46,257 nucleotides of DNA from Chloroflexi bacterium TSY (GCA_019217005.1 JAHBNG010000121.1:1-46257); one strand, 5' to 3'. Positions 7,524 to 16,984 are shown, counted from the first letter of the stretch. Translations and numbers: made by a program. Notes: generated by a model not told the origin, from the sequence alone.

Positions 7524-8732
7524 ATGAAAACCTATCGCGCCGCTGTTATTGGTTGGAGTCGCATGGGTGGTTTTATCGACAATGAAGTGGTCGGTGCACC
7601 GAAACATGTGCCACCCTATTCTCACGCAGCAGGTTTCACCTACTGCACCCGTACCGACCTCGTAGCCTGTGCCGATTTGCGTGTCGACGTGATGGAAGAG
7701 TTTGGCAACCGCTACAATGTGCCCAAAGCCAGCCAATATACTGATTATCGGGAGATGATCGCTCGCGAAAATCTAGACATCGTTAGCGTGGCCACCCAAC
7801 CGGAGCCGCGCGCCGGGATCGTGATTTACGCGGCAGATCATGGGGTTAAGGCCATCTATGCAGAAAAGGCCTTTTCTTCTTCTCTGGCCGAAGCCGATTC
7901 TATGGCCGAAGCGCTAGAGCGCAACAACGTCTTTCTCAACCTTGGCACCAACCGCCGCTGGTCTGTCTTCTATGACAAGATGAAAGAGGTGATTGACAGT
8001 GGTGAGTTGGGTGCGCTCAAGACCCTCATCGCCTACAACAATGGCACCCTTTTCAACACGGGCAGCCATATGTTTGACACGCTTGTGCATCTCAACAACG
8101 ATCAGCCTGTGGAGTGGGTGCAGGCCACATTGCCAGACGGCGATCATATCTTCGATGGCGATATCATGAGCGAAGATCCGCGAGGGGAAGGCATTATTCG
8201 TTTTGCCAATGGGGTGACAGCCTACGCCATGCTCAGTCCACGTGGCGTTGAATTTGAGGCCATCTGCGAGGATGGTGTGATCAGCGCGTTGAACGACGGG
8301 ATGGAGTGGCACTATCGACGACGCGTGCCGATTGATCCTCAGGGGAGAACGGGGCTTGTAGTCGAGAATTTTCCAGAGATTTCGCCAGCGAGCTCTACGC
8401 TGCGTCTCGTCGAGGATCTGGTCCACTCACTCGATACGGGCGCGCCGACGCGTTGTGGCGCGCAGATTGCACTTCTTAATATGGAGTTGATTTTTGGCTT
8501 TATTGAATCACATCGACGTGGTGGAGCGCGCGTTTCTGTGCCGGTTGAGAACCGCAGCTTACGGATGCAGCGTGACCATACGCCCAGGCAGCCTAAATTT
8601 ACAGTCTCAGTAGATCCAAATTTGGCGTTTTTGGCTATTTTCAGTCGAGATTGCAGGGATTTTGGAGTCATTTATTCAGATTTCGGTTACAGAAAACAAC
8701 CTATTTCATATCTGAAAATCGCCCAAATCTAA
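7524..8732 (+). CDS. Gfo/Idh/MocA oxidoreductase with MITE-encoded C-terminal tail
   Basis: Now 402 residues. Rossmann N-terminus (VIGWSRMGG) and EKAFS at the EKP position; resembles the paralog at 13190 (both have a VPPYS/APPYS segment). The family-type core ends near residue 350 (VPVENRS). A 215-bp MITE at 8608 split the native stop: without it the frame reads ACA GTC TAG and the protein ends at residue 361. With it, residues 362-402 come from the MITE and end at TAA in the element. The core is untouched, so the enzyme may still work. The native gap to the FAD oxidoreductase at 11616 was only about 36 nt, so they were one operon. Confidence 0.88.
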   Translation: MKTYRAAVIGWSRMGGFIDNEVVGAPKHVPPYSHAAGFTYCTRTDLVACADLRVDVMEEFGNRYNVPKASQYTDYREMIARENLDIVSVATQPEPRAGIVIYAADHGVKAIYAEKAFSSSLAEADSMAEALERNNVFLNLGTNRRWSVFYDKMKEVIDSGELGALKTLIAYNNGTLFNTGSHMFDTLVHLNNDQPVEWVQATLPDGDHIFDGDIMSEDPRGEGIIRFANGVTAYAMLSPRGVEFEAICEDGVISALNDGMEWHYRRRVPIDPQGRTGLVVENFPEISPASSTLRLVEDLVHSLDTGAPTRCGAQIALLNMELIFGFIESHRRGGARVSVPVENRSLRMQRDHTPRQPKFTVSVDPNLAFLAIFSRDCRDFGVIYSDFGYRKQPISYLKIAQI

Positions 8733-8822
8733 CGCAAAAACTAGATATCGACCGGCAAATTTGTATTTATGTCAACTGTTTAGCCAGAATTCTCTCTCAA
8801 AACCTGAAATTTGGATCTACTG
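8608..8822 (+). mobile_element. 215-bp MITE, copy 1
   Basis: Perfect 16-bp terminal repeats, CAGTAGATCCAAATTT, and a 5-bp target duplication AGTCT at 8603-8607 and 8823-8827. Identical base for base to copy 2 (10765-10979) and one base different from copy 3 (29560-29774). It encodes no transposase. One frame is open through all 71 codons. It lies at the stop codon of the Gfo/Idh/MocA gene. Confidence 0.93.
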
Positions 8823-8868
8823 AGTCTAGCGAATCGTGAATTGTGAAGTTTAATTGAGAATTTTTGGC

Positions 8869-9821
8869 TCATGAATGAAAATAGGTGAAATGGGAGTCAA
8901 TGAGAGAGCGAAGAAAGGAGTCATTGACAAATTTGAGATTGTGAGTCCATTCAAAGATGGCAACATATTGGGCAAGATAACGTTTATGAACACCCCGAAA
9001 GGGACGCAGAAAATTGCGTAGACCAGTCCAAATGCCTTCCATGGTGTTGCAGTGAACTTCCCGAATGCCGTCGCCATCATCATCGCGAGCCCATTCGTAC
9101 CGGGAGTGACAAACAGTGGCATGAGAGCGACCAGTCTCCGCAATGGGATTGTAGGCGTTGCACTCGTCGGTATAGAGAGTGGTGCCAGGGAGAGAGCAAG
9201 CAACAACTAAAGGAACAATGGTTGCTTGTTGTGTGTTGTCACAGACCGTGAACTGGACTTGGCCAGAGGTTCGTCCCACAACGCCCAGAATCGGTGGTCG
9301 GTCGTTCTCCATCGTCCCTCGTCCACGGCGCTTGTTGGCTCGAGGTCTGGGCGGGTCATCTGGATCGGGATGGTAATCGCCTTTCTCTCCTGCATTCTGG
9401 TACAGTTCATCGGCTTCAGCTACAGAATCGCGAAAAAGGGGGAAGCGGCTGCGGCTTGGAGCAACGCCGTATTCTGGATCCGATGGCGACGCTCCAACAA
9501 CGTACTATAGTTCAGAGACAGTTCCTCTGATAGATGCAGCGTTGGTGTCCCTTGAATGATGCCTCGCATCACTAAGACTATCGTCACACAATTGTAATGC
9601 GTTCCAGACCAGACTGTATTCGTAAAGGCATCGTATACTTTGCCGCATTCTCGGCATCTGTACTTATTCCCCGGGGCTCGCTCTCGACTGTGAGGCGCTT
9701 GCCCTTCTGGCAATCTATGTCCATCTGGACATTGCATCCCTTCTGGATGCAAGATCTCTAACAATCTCTCATAACAGCCTTCTTCGCTCATCAGTTCTTG
9801 GATCGGATATCGCATTTTCAT
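8869..9821 (-). pseudogene. IS1595-family transposase, frameshifted
   Basis: The N-terminal part (9821-9420, 133 residues) has a zinc ribbon (CPDGH and CRECG) and the start of the ISXO2-like transposase domain. The rest (about 9428-8869) follows in the -1 frame and includes DELYQNAGEKGDYHPDPDDP, RRGRGT, a TVCHSRYEWARDDDGDGIREV-type block and FRGVHKRYL, all typical of IS1595-family DDE transposases. The shift falls in a CCCTTTTTCGCG run, so it could be a mutation or -1 slippage; IS1595 transposases normally use a single frame. Full length would be about 317 residues. Confidence 0.8.
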
Positions 9822-9969
9822 GGCTCTTTTTCTCTTTTCTTTTTTCTCATTGACCTCTTTCCCTATTTTACTTTACTTTCTGGTAAAAGAAAAGAGATGA
9901 GGTGAGAAATGTGACAAAAAGCGGTTAGCAGTTCATCCTAAAGGTAGAGAACCCAAAAAGGAGGAAGGA

Positions 9970-11460
9970 ATGCTAACCGCGCCAGAAATAACTATAGCAG
10001 TACTGATGAATGTATTGCAAGTAACGCCGATGGGAACAAACGTAAATGTAATGCGTCTGATGTGGGCAATGCTGAATGGGTCGTTTCTGAAAAGTCGAGG
10101 AGCAATCCATAGCGCATTGAAAGAAAGCGGGTTTGAAGATGAGGAGCTCCGGCGAAGCTGGTGGAGCTTTCGATATGGATCATGGGATATCACAAGTCTG
10201 CTGGGGTCGTGGCAAGAAGAAGTGGAAAGGGGAATGGGAGGCAAAAAAGTTAGAAGGGTACCGAGTGAAAAGCATAGATATCACAGGGTTCTGGCGACCG
10301 AAGCTGCAAGGGAAAGTGAACCGACTCTATAACTCAACGGCTCGTCGGGCATTGCCCGCTCATCTTTGGAGTGATGCTCGGGGAGATAGGCGGGAAGCGA
10401 GTGCCACTGCTCAAGGCAATCATGAGATGCACGGTTGGAACAAAGGAAAGTGAGTTTCGGAAAAAGCTGCTGACAGAGACGAAGAAATCACTGGAGTCAG
10501 ACGAAGTGGCGGTGGTCGATGCCGGGTTTACAATCAGAGAAATGCTAGAAAGCGGCATCGACCGATTTGTCCTGCGGGAAGCCATTAACTGCACAGTGCG
10601 CCGCAATGAGTTCCCCAAACGCAAAGAAAAAGGCAGACCACCTGAATATGGTGATATTGTGCGTCCGCTCTCTCGCAGCTATAAGGGAAAGCGACTCGAG
10701 GCTACAACTCCGGACTCGTCTGGTCGCTTTCTCTATAGTGGTCGCCTGATTTGCTATCAAGCATCAGTAGATCCAAATTTGGCGTTTTTGGCTATTTTCA
10801 GTCGAGATTGCAGGGATTTTGGAGTCATTTATTCAGATTTCGGTTACAGAAAACAACCTATTTCATATCTGAAAATCGCCCAAATCTAACGCAAAAACTA
10901 GATATCGACCGGCAAATTTGTATTTATGTCAACTGTTTAGCCAGAATTCTCTCTCAAAACCTGAAATTTGGATCTACTGAGCATGGCACAATCTCGTCCC
11001 CAGAACAACCAAGGTGGATACAGCCAACCGTACCTACTCGATTTACGTCATTCAGGATCCGGCCTACAACACACCTTTGGTTTTGGCGACCGTTATGACT
11101 TTGCAGCCTGAAACCATTTATCTTGTCTACCTGGAACGCTGGCCTGTTGAACCTCCCCCCTTGGCTTCCAAGCAGATGATTGGCTTACATCGTCAATTTG
11201 TTCATGCCGATGAGGCTTGTTTCCGCTTACCTGAACTGGGGAATCTTCTTTCCCATTTAGCCGCTTCTCTTCCTCCCATACCGACTGGCTACTGGGATCG
11301 AGAGCCTCAAGCCACTCCCGGCAGGCTGCGCCGTGTTCTCTCGAGTGCTCTTTTTCCAACTCCTGACCAACTCGACCCTGACTTTCGGAAAAAGGCCTCG
11401 GTTTCACACCATTTACCTAAAGGCGTTCTCGCTCATCGCCGCCTCAATGCCGCTGCTTAA
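9970..11460 (+). pseudogene. DDE-type transposase, broken by frameshifts and a MITE
   Basis: ATG at 9970 follows AAGGAGG. The first 80-odd residues are in one frame, then ITGFWRPKLQGKVNRLY is in a second (near 10222-10360) and FGVMLGEIGGKRVP onward in a third, so at least two frameshifts. VAVVDAGF may hold a catalytic Asp and RWPVEPPPLASKQMIG the catalytic Glu. The MITE at 10765 interrupts QA|WHNLVPRTTKVD; joining the flanks across one AGCAT restores the frame. The enzyme cannot be made as is. Family assignment beyond IS4-like DDE is uncertain. Confidence 0.7.
10765..10979 (+). mobile_element. 215-bp MITE, copy 2
   Basis: Identical to copy 1, with the same 16-bp terminal repeats and a 5-bp duplication AGCAT at 10760-10764 and 10980-10984. 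It is inserted in the transposase gene of the nested IS, so it is the youngest layer of this stack. The identity of copies 1 and 2 indicates recent movement. Confidence 0.93.
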
Positions 11461-11615
11461 ACTAGCCGAGCACTATTTTTACATTTTATCCCGTTTTTTC
11501 AGGGTGGATTCTTTTTTCCGCCCCTTTCGGTTTGCCCTTTGTCACTCAAGCCTTTACCAGAAAGTAAAGTATTTTACATACTTTTCACCTACTTTCATAT
11601 ATGAGCCGAATTTTT

Positions 11616-12968
11616 ATGTCTCCGAACACTTCTCTCTCTCAATTTGGTCTGCCCTACTGGCTTGATCTTCCCCGACCCAACTATCCACGCCTGGCCCAAA
11701 CAGTCACTGCCGATGCTGTTGTCATCGGGGCAGGGATTTGTGGACTCAAGATGGCACGCTGCCTAAATCGCTATGGTCTACGTACCGTTGTGCTCGAAGG
11801 TGGACGGGTGGGAGACGGAGCCTCTTCACGCAATCAGGGCAGCATCAACCACGGTGCGGCGTTGAGCTATGCCGACTCGATTGCGCGTGACGGACGAGAG
11901 AAGGCGCGCCAGCTCTGGCAATTGGGTTTGGACAATCACCGCCTGCTTCGTGGCCAGATTGAGGAATACGCCATTGCGTGTGATTATCAGGTTGATGGCT
12001 ATACCTATCTTGCGCGTCTGGATCAAGCCGATTGTGAGCAAACGCTACAGAGCTATCAAGCCGATGCCGGGTTGCTGCAAGCTGATGGTTTCGATGTCGC
12101 CGTTTTGGATGAACAGGAGGCAAGCAAGTTGGCCGGCGGCACTCACTATGCAGGGGGTATCATCTATCAGACCGATGCGCAGTTCCATTCAGGCAAGTAT
12201 CTGCTCGGTCTGGTCGAGGCCATCAACCGCTTGCCTCATGTCTCCCTCTATGAAGAGAGCCGTGTGCATTCAATTGTGCGGGAAGGCGAAGCAGTGCGAG
12301 TGGAGACCGGTGAAGGCGCTGTTTCCACGCCCCGCGTTTTTTTGGCCCTCAACGCACTGGCACCTCAGATGGTACCTGGTCTGGAACGCGGTTTGCGCGC
12401 TGAACGGGGTCAGGTCTTTGTCACTGAACCACTGACGGAGCGCCCCTGTATCGGCAGCTTTGGGACGGTCATGGCCTGGTGGCGCGAGATTATCGAGCCA
12501 GATGGGCGCTTCCGTCTGCTCTTTGGTGGTGGTCGCGCGCGGGAAGAACCGGATAGTCTCTTTCCTCAATTTACCATCGACCGACAGCCTCATCCCCAAT
12601 TGACGTCAGAGGGATTTCGGCCATCCATCGCCCATCAGCGGCGCCTGGATACTGAGTTTGCCAAGCTTTTTCCTCTCCTGACGAACGTCTCGATCACGCA
12701 TCGGTGGGGTGGTCTGCAATCTTTTACGGCAGACGACTTGCCCCAGATCGGGCTATTCGATGAGGAGAGACAGCTCTATGGCGTAGCAGGGCTGTGCGGA
12801 CGGGGCAATTGCTATTCGGATGTGGGGGCAGAGTATGTCGTCGGGCAAGCGGTCGGTATTGAAAGCGATGTGGAGAAAGAGTATGGTTCGTTGATAGAGT
12901 CGCTGATGGCGGTTCAACGTGTTGAGGCGCAGTGGGGTCCATGGGAGAGTCTGTATAATTGTCAATAG
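11616..12968 (+). CDS. FAD-dependent oxidoreductase (DAO/DadA type)
   Basis: 450 residues from the ATG at 11616, the first codon after the IS target duplication and so the likely native start. An ATG at 11601 inside the IS end is in frame and would add five residues. N-terminal dinucleotide-binding motif VIGAGICGLKMARC at about 36-49; C-terminal GLQSFTADDLPQIG and GLCGRGNCYSDVGAEYV match the FAD contacts of the glycine/D-amino acid oxidase family. The family oxidises amino acids, sarcosine-like amines or hydroxy acids. The native promoter and operon link are now separated by 2.7 kb of IS DNA, so expression depends on the IS end or is lost. Confidence 0.87.
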   Translation: MSPNTSLSQFGLPYWLDLPRPNYPRLAQTVTADAVVIGAGICGLKMARCLNRYGLRTVVLEGGRVGDGASSRNQGSINHGAALSYADSIARDGREKARQLWQLGLDNHRLLRGQIEEYAIACDYQVDGYTYLARLDQADCEQTLQSYQADAGLLQADGFDVAVLDEQEASKLAGGTHYAGGIIYQTDAQFHSGKYLLGLVEAINRLPHVSLYEESRVHSIVREGEAVRVETGEGAVSTPRVFLALNALAPQMVPGLERGLRAERGQVFVTEPLTERPCIGSFGTVMAWWREIIEPDGRFRLLFGGGRAREEPDSLFPQFTIDRQPHPQLTSEGFRPSIAHQRRLDTEFAKLFPLLTNVSITHRWGGLQSFTADDLPQIGLFDEERQLYGVAGLCGRGNCYSDVGAEYVVGQAVGIESDVEKEYGSLIESLMAVQRVEAQWGPWESLYNCQ

Positions 12969-13048
12969 TCAATTGTCGATTGTCAATTGTGAATGAGTGT
13001 CTTTGAGGCTGTTTGGTCGTATTGGTGCCTGAGGGATCTACGGCGTCT

Positions 13049-13133
13049 GTTATCGTTCTGGGGAAGTGGCATTGTCTATTCGTTTGTGGAACGGGAATGA
13101 TCAGGCTGTTTGTTCTACGATTGGGCAAATCGA
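13049..13133 (+). promoter_or_regulatory. Upstream region conserved with 4561-4649
   Basis: Shares ATTCGTTTGTG and TTTGTTCTACGATTGGG with the region before the FAH gene. It lies about 60 nt before the Gfo/Idh/MocA start at 13190. Upstream of it, at 12958-12995, is a run of short GTCAATTGT-type repeats of no clear role. This probably marks a second transcription unit under the same control. Confidence 0.5.
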
Positions 13134-13189
13134 TGGCTGCTGTTTATGAAGTTATTTAGTTGTGGTTCGAAGACTATGGGGGGAGAGAT

Positions 13190-14221
13190 ATGACAAAATC
13201 AACTTATCGCGTTGCCATTGTTGGATTAGGTCGCATGGGCAGCACCATTGATGACGAAATGCCGACGGACGCGCCACCCTATTCTGTGGCGGCTGCGTGT
13301 CGAGCGAGCGAACGTCTTGAGGTAGTGGCTGGTGCCGATATTGACTCTGACAAACGGTCTGATTTCCGGGAACGGTGGGGGGTAGACGCACTCTATGCCG
13401 ACTATTTGGAGATGATGCGCCAGGAACAGCCAGACATGGTGGCGATCTGTACACGTGGTCATCTTCATGCCGAGATGGCGGTCAAGAGCGCGGAAGCTGA
13501 TGTCCCCATGATCTTCTGTGAGAAAGCGATTGCGTGTTCTGGACGCGAGGCTGATGCAATCCTGGAAGCAGTTCGTAAACATAAAAATCTCTTTAACACT
13601 GGTGTCTTGCGCCGCTTCAACCGCACCTATCATCAGGCCAAGGAGTTGATCGAGCAAGGCGAAATTGGCGAACCACGCACGGCGGTTCATTATGCCGCCA
13701 CCAATCTGCTCCACGGCCACATTCACTCGCTGGATACTCTCAGCTTTCTGTTGGGCGACCCCAAAATCGTTAGCGTTTGGGGTGAACTATTTCCACGCAA
13801 TCTTTCTCTGGAAAGCAATCGGTTGGACCAAGATCCCGATGGTATCTACCAGGTCGTCTTCGAAAATGGTGTTGAAGGGACGAGCGTTCACGCAGGAGGA
13901 TGGGAATTTGAGGTGATAGGCACAGCAGGCAGTGTACGGGTTCTCAACAATGGCGAGAGTGTCCAGCTACGCAAAGCTCGTGATTCGCGGGGTCGTGCAT
14001 TTGAGGATGTACCTGTCCCCACCATTCCAGCCCACAGTACAACCCAATTCTGCCTGGAAGATTTGGTTGCTGCACACGAGGAAGGTCGCCAAACGTTAGG
14101 GCACATTGAGGTCGCGCATCATTTGACAGAGGCGTGTTTGGCTGTGGCGGAGAGTCATCGGCTCGGTAAGCGCGTGACGTTGCCGCTAGATAACCGAGAC
14201 CTGTATGTCTTCCACCGATAA
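13190..14221 (+). CDS. Gfo/Idh/MocA family oxidoreductase
   Basis: 343 residues; the ATG at 13190 follows GGGGAGAG. Rossmann motif GLGRMGS near residue 11, EKAIA at the EKP position, and a C-terminal alpha/beta domain with HIHSLDTLSFLLG carrying the catalytic-type His/Asp. Closest in the window to the gene at 7524. It probably acts on a sugar, inositol or sugar acid with NAD(P). A PhyH gene follows about 90 nt later. Confidence 0.9.
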   Translation: MTKSTYRVAIVGLGRMGSTIDDEMPTDAPPYSVAAACRASERLEVVAGADIDSDKRSDFRERWGVDALYADYLEMMRQEQPDMVAICTRGHLHAEMAVKSAEADVPMIFCEKAIACSGREADAILEAVRKHKNLFNTGVLRRFNRTYHQAKELIEQGEIGEPRTAVHYAATNLLHGHIHSLDTLSFLLGDPKIVSVWGELFPRNLSLESNRLDQDPDGIYQVVFENGVEGTSVHAGGWEFEVIGTAGSVRVLNNGESVQLRKARDSRGRAFEDVPVPTIPAHSTTQFCLEDLVAAHEEGRQTLGHIEVAHHLTEACLAVAESHRLGKRVTLPLDNRDLYVFHR

Positions 14222-14313
14222 TTGATTCTCCCAGAAGATTCTCTCATCACCATCCGGGCGTTTCGCCATTTCCGATCTGAGAGATTTAATCGGCAACTTC
14301 TCTGGACAAGTAT

Positions 14314-15114
14314 ATGATGGTTCTAAGACCAATGAATACAATCCAACCAATTCAGCTAACCCAAGACCAACTCGATCAGTTTCACGCAGAGGGATTTTTG
14401 ATTGTGCATGATTTGTTGACCAAGCGGGAGGTAGCGGATTTTCTTGATCATCAGGCTCAACCGAAACCTGTTGAGTATCAACAGGGTCTACAATCACATA
14501 AAGCCGATCCAAAGTTTGCTTATGTGGCCAAACACCCCAACGTGGCCGGAGTTGCGGCACAAATTTTGCAAGGCATGCCGCGGATTGTACAGACAATGTA
14601 TATGCGTAAGGATCCAGCCGCGGAAGTGGGGATAGGGGGAGCAGGTGTCGCGTTGCATCAAGATACGCACTATCTACCTAGCAAGCCAAATACCTTAATA
14701 GCCTGCTGGATCGCCATGAGCGACACGGACCCTGAAAATGGCGGTCTCTGCGTGGTGCCAGGCAGCAACCATCAACCACTACGCTCAACCCATTTGAACG
14801 AGGATGATGCAGAACATGCTAGTTGGGAGAAGGTCTACCTGATGCGAAGCAAAGACGGCCGCGAGTGGAATCAGAAAATGTATTCCTTCCAGATAGACGA
14901 CCTAGATGAAGCCCAGATCGTCATGCTCACTGTTCCTGGTGGCAGCGGGGTTTTTTTCAGCGGCATGACGATTCACGGTTCATATGCCAACCGTTCGAAA
15001 GATCGAGAGCGTTTGGCGTTTGCTGTACACTACGTCAAAGATGGAACTTGGCTCTACCGAGCCGATGTACAGGATACTGAAGGGGTGACATCATACTCTT
15101 CTTTGGTCCAATAG
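14314..15114 (+). CDS. Phytanoyl-CoA dioxygenase (PhyH) family protein
   Basis: 266 residues from 14314; a start at 14332 (MNTIQPIQL) is equally possible and neither has a clear ribosome site. Fe(II) ligands HQD at 115-117 and His221 in MTIHGSYANRS; R233 fits the 2-oxoglutarate contact. The FSGMTIHGSYANRS block is typical of the family. It differs clearly from the PhyH at 2961, so a separate substrate is likely. It is probably co-transcribed with the preceding Gfo/Idh/MocA gene. Confidence 0.87.
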   Translation: MMVLRPMNTIQPIQLTQDQLDQFHAEGFLIVHDLLTKREVADFLDHQAQPKPVEYQQGLQSHKADPKFAYVAKHPNVAGVAAQILQGMPRIVQTMYMRKDPAAEVGIGGAGVALHQDTHYLPSKPNTLIACWIAMSDTDPENGGLCVVPGSNHQPLRSTHLNEDDAEHASWEKVYLMRSKDGREWNQKMYSFQIDDLDEAQIVMLTVPGGSGVFFSGMTIHGSYANRSKDRERLAFAVHYVKDGTWLYRADVQDTEGVTSYSSLVQ

Positions 15115-15605
15115 AAAGGACGTTGCACGTCACGCGGTTGAGCAGTTGGTTGGATGTTCGATGCGTTCTTTCATCCATGCATTGTATTCTTGTGTTACCG
15201 TTCCCATCGTGAAATGCACCTGAGAGATCGAATCTGATTGACAAGACTCATCCAACACGCTATACTCTCTATTTGCAACAGGGTTAGACATCCCACGGCT
15301 CGCGTCTGCGTACCCAAGACAGACAGGCGTCTTCGCACGATGCCTACGCTCTCTTTTTAAATCGTAGCAGGTTTCAGGTAGCTCCCCTCTGCCAAAAGCT
15401 ACTTTTGTGGCAGGAATGTTCTGATGACTTCGAGCGTCAAACTAGCCTCCGTTCGACAGATATATTGACAAAGGATTGCTTTCATACTATTCCAGTCATG
15501 AAGGTAGCGGCTCTAGTCTGGCACCATCGGCGATCTATCTTGCCGCTCTACATTTGGACTAAGTCAGTAAACTGGGATATTCTATGGCAGAAATATTTAG
15601 TCAGA
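15115..15605. other. 490-bp gap without a convincing gene
   Basis: No supported coding region. It holds a short imperfect hairpin at 15389-15414 (CTGCC/GGCAG arms around AAAGCTACTTT) and GC-rich text with no repeat match elsewhere in the window. The frame of the next gene stays open back to 15405, but that part does not look like protein. Confidence 0.4.
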
Positions 15606-15977
15606 ATGAAGACGCGACAAGTGACGCTACCCAATCGCCCAGTTGTGGGTCCTACCGACGACGGGGTTGCAGTAATTCCTGTCATAATTCCTGAATTAAA
15701 AGACATTGTTCTATTTGCACACGAACTGCACGCCAAAGGCGAGTCATGGGAAGGAACTGCTTTTGGCTGGCAAGTCTCATATGAGCCGGAAGGGATTATG
15801 TATGCCACGTTTGATATTGGCGTCAATGGTCTATTTTTTGTATCGGTCAATTGGGAGTTTGGTTCGGATAGGCCACCATACGTCTATTGCGAAGACGATT
15901 ATGGGTATGATTCACTACCGGACGATCTAGTCGTATCCGATCTGAAAAAAGCGATTGCTGAAGTACCCAGCACATAA
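15606..15977 (+). CDS. Small acidic protein of unknown function
   Basis: 123 residues from the ATG at 15606; the frame extends to 15405 but upstream codons look non-coding. No family recognised. The sequence alternates hydrophobic and charged residues, with an acidic, Tyr-rich C-terminal third (PPYVYCEDDYGYDSLPDD) and no signal or membrane segment. It ends 19 nt before the first ABC permease gene, so it may share its transcript. There is no ribosome site of note. Confidence 0.45.
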   Translation: MKTRQVTLPNRPVVGPTDDGVAVIPVIIPELKDIVLFAHELHAKGESWEGTAFGWQVSYEPEGIMYATFDIGVNGLFFVSVNWEFGSDRPPYVYCEDDYGYDSLPDDLVVSDLKKAIAEVPST

Positions 15978-15996
15978 CCATTAAACGAAAGCCATC

Positions 15997-16983
15997 ATGT
16001 TAGGATATATTACCCGTCGCATTCTATTAATGATTCCGACGCTGGTGGTCGTATCCATCATTTCCTTCGTCATTATCGAAGCCCCGCCAGGCGATTTTAT
16101 GGATGCCTATGTTGACCAGTTGATCCAGCAGCAAGAGGCGGTCGATCCGGCCCAGATCGCCTCCCTGCGTCTGCGTTATGGGCTGGATCAGCCCATTTAT
16201 GTCCGCTATTTGCGCTGGCTGAACAATATTTTACAGGGCGACTTGGGACGTTCTTTGGAATGGAACCAACCGGTGACAAAGCTGCTTGCGGATCGTTTGC
16301 CGTGGACATTGGCGATCTCGGTGGCCTCACTACTCTTTGCCTATGCCCTGGCCATTCCGATTGGTCTCTATTCGGCAACCAATCAATATTCGCTGGGTGA
16401 CTACGTTTTTACGCTGATTGGTTTTATTGGGTTGGCGACGCCCAATTTTCTGCTGGCGTTGATGATTCTCTGGTATTACTTCGTGGCGACAGGCAATGTA
16501 GCAGTTGGACTTTTCTCTGACGAATATATGGTGGCACCCTGGAGTTTTGCCAAGTTTGTGGATCTGCTCAAACACATCTGGTTGCCGGCAGTCGTCGTGA
16601 GTACAGCAGGAACGGCTGGTCTGATTCGCGTGATGCGCGCCAATTTGCTGGACGAATTGGAACGACCCTACGTCATGGTGGCCCGCTCTAAAGGTTTAAG
16701 CGAAAGCAAGCTGTTGGTCAAATACCCTTTCCGTATCGCCATGAATCCGGTAGCCAGCACCATCGGCTGGACCTTACCAACGCTGGTCAATGGTGAACTG
16801 CTGGCGTCACTCGTATTGGGGTTGCCAACCATTGCGCCTCTTTTTGTCGGTTCGTTGCTGAGCCAAGACATGTTTCTGGCCGGAAGCATCGTGATGATTT
16901 TGAGCACATTAACCCTGATCGGAACCCTTATGTCCGATATTCTGCTTGCCTGGCTGGATCCACGGATCCGGGGTGCGATTTGA
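15997..16983 (+). CDS. ABC transporter permease, DppB/OppB type
   Basis: 328 residues. N-terminal membrane anchor (RRILLMIPTLVVVSIISFVII), then the BPD_transp_1 core with about six membrane segments. The cytoplasmic coupling loop is around RVMRANLLDELERPYVMVARSKGL, the permease signature for contact with the ATPase. It is one of two channel subunits of a peptide/nickel/oligosaccharide-class (PepT) importer; the partner follows at 17079, with ATPases at 27910 and 28916 and a binding protein at 30722. Confidence 0.9.
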   Translation: MLGYITRRILLMIPTLVVVSIISFVIIEAPPGDFMDAYVDQLIQQQEAVDPAQIASLRLRYGLDQPIYVRYLRWLNNILQGDLGRSLEWNQPVTKLLADRLPWTLAISVASLLFAYALAIPIGLYSATNQYSLGDYVFTLIGFIGLATPNFLLALMILWYYFVATGNVAVGLFSDEYMVAPWSFAKFVDLLKHIWLPAVVVSTAGTAGLIRVMRANLLDELERPYVMVARSKGLSESKLLVKYPFRIAMNPVASTIGWTLPTLVNGELLASLVLGLPTIAPLFVGSLLSQDMFLAGSIVMILSTLTLIGTLMSDILLAWLDPRIRGAI

Positions 16984-16984
16984 C

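Larger units (their letters stand above)
9871..11569 (+). mobile_element. Insertion sequence with perfect 17-bp ends, nested in the IS1595 element
   Basis: Perfect terminal repeats CTTTACTTTCTGGTAAA at 9871-9887 and 11553-11569, with a 7-bp target duplication TATTTTA at 9864-9870 and 11570-11576. The uninterrupted target is present at positions 1-54. Without the internal MITE it would be 1,479 bp. It carries one degraded transposase gene. The IS family was not recognised with certainty; the WPVE...KQMIG block resembles IS4-superfamily enzymes. Confidence 0.88.
8866..11607 (-). mobile_element. IS1595-family insertion sequence, itself interrupted
   Basis: Imperfect 25-bp terminal repeats, starting GGCTCATGAATGAAAATAGG at 8866 and ending CATATATGAGCC at 11607, with an exact 8-bp duplication GAATTTTT at 8858-8865 and 11608-11615. 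A second IS (9871-11569) sits between the transposase gene and the right end; without it and its 7-bp duplication the element is 1,036 bp. It landed immediately before the ATG of the FAD oxidoreductase, cutting that gene from its upstream operon partner. Confidence 0.92.

Noticed and set aside
9871..11569. Nested IS read as a functional transposon with overlapping frames
   Set aside because: Two frameshifts and the MITE break the transposase; the pieces only make sense as one decayed gene.
12958..12995. Short CRISPR-like repeats (GTCAATTGT units)
   Set aside because: Units are about 10 bp with no spacers; simple-sequence repeat only.
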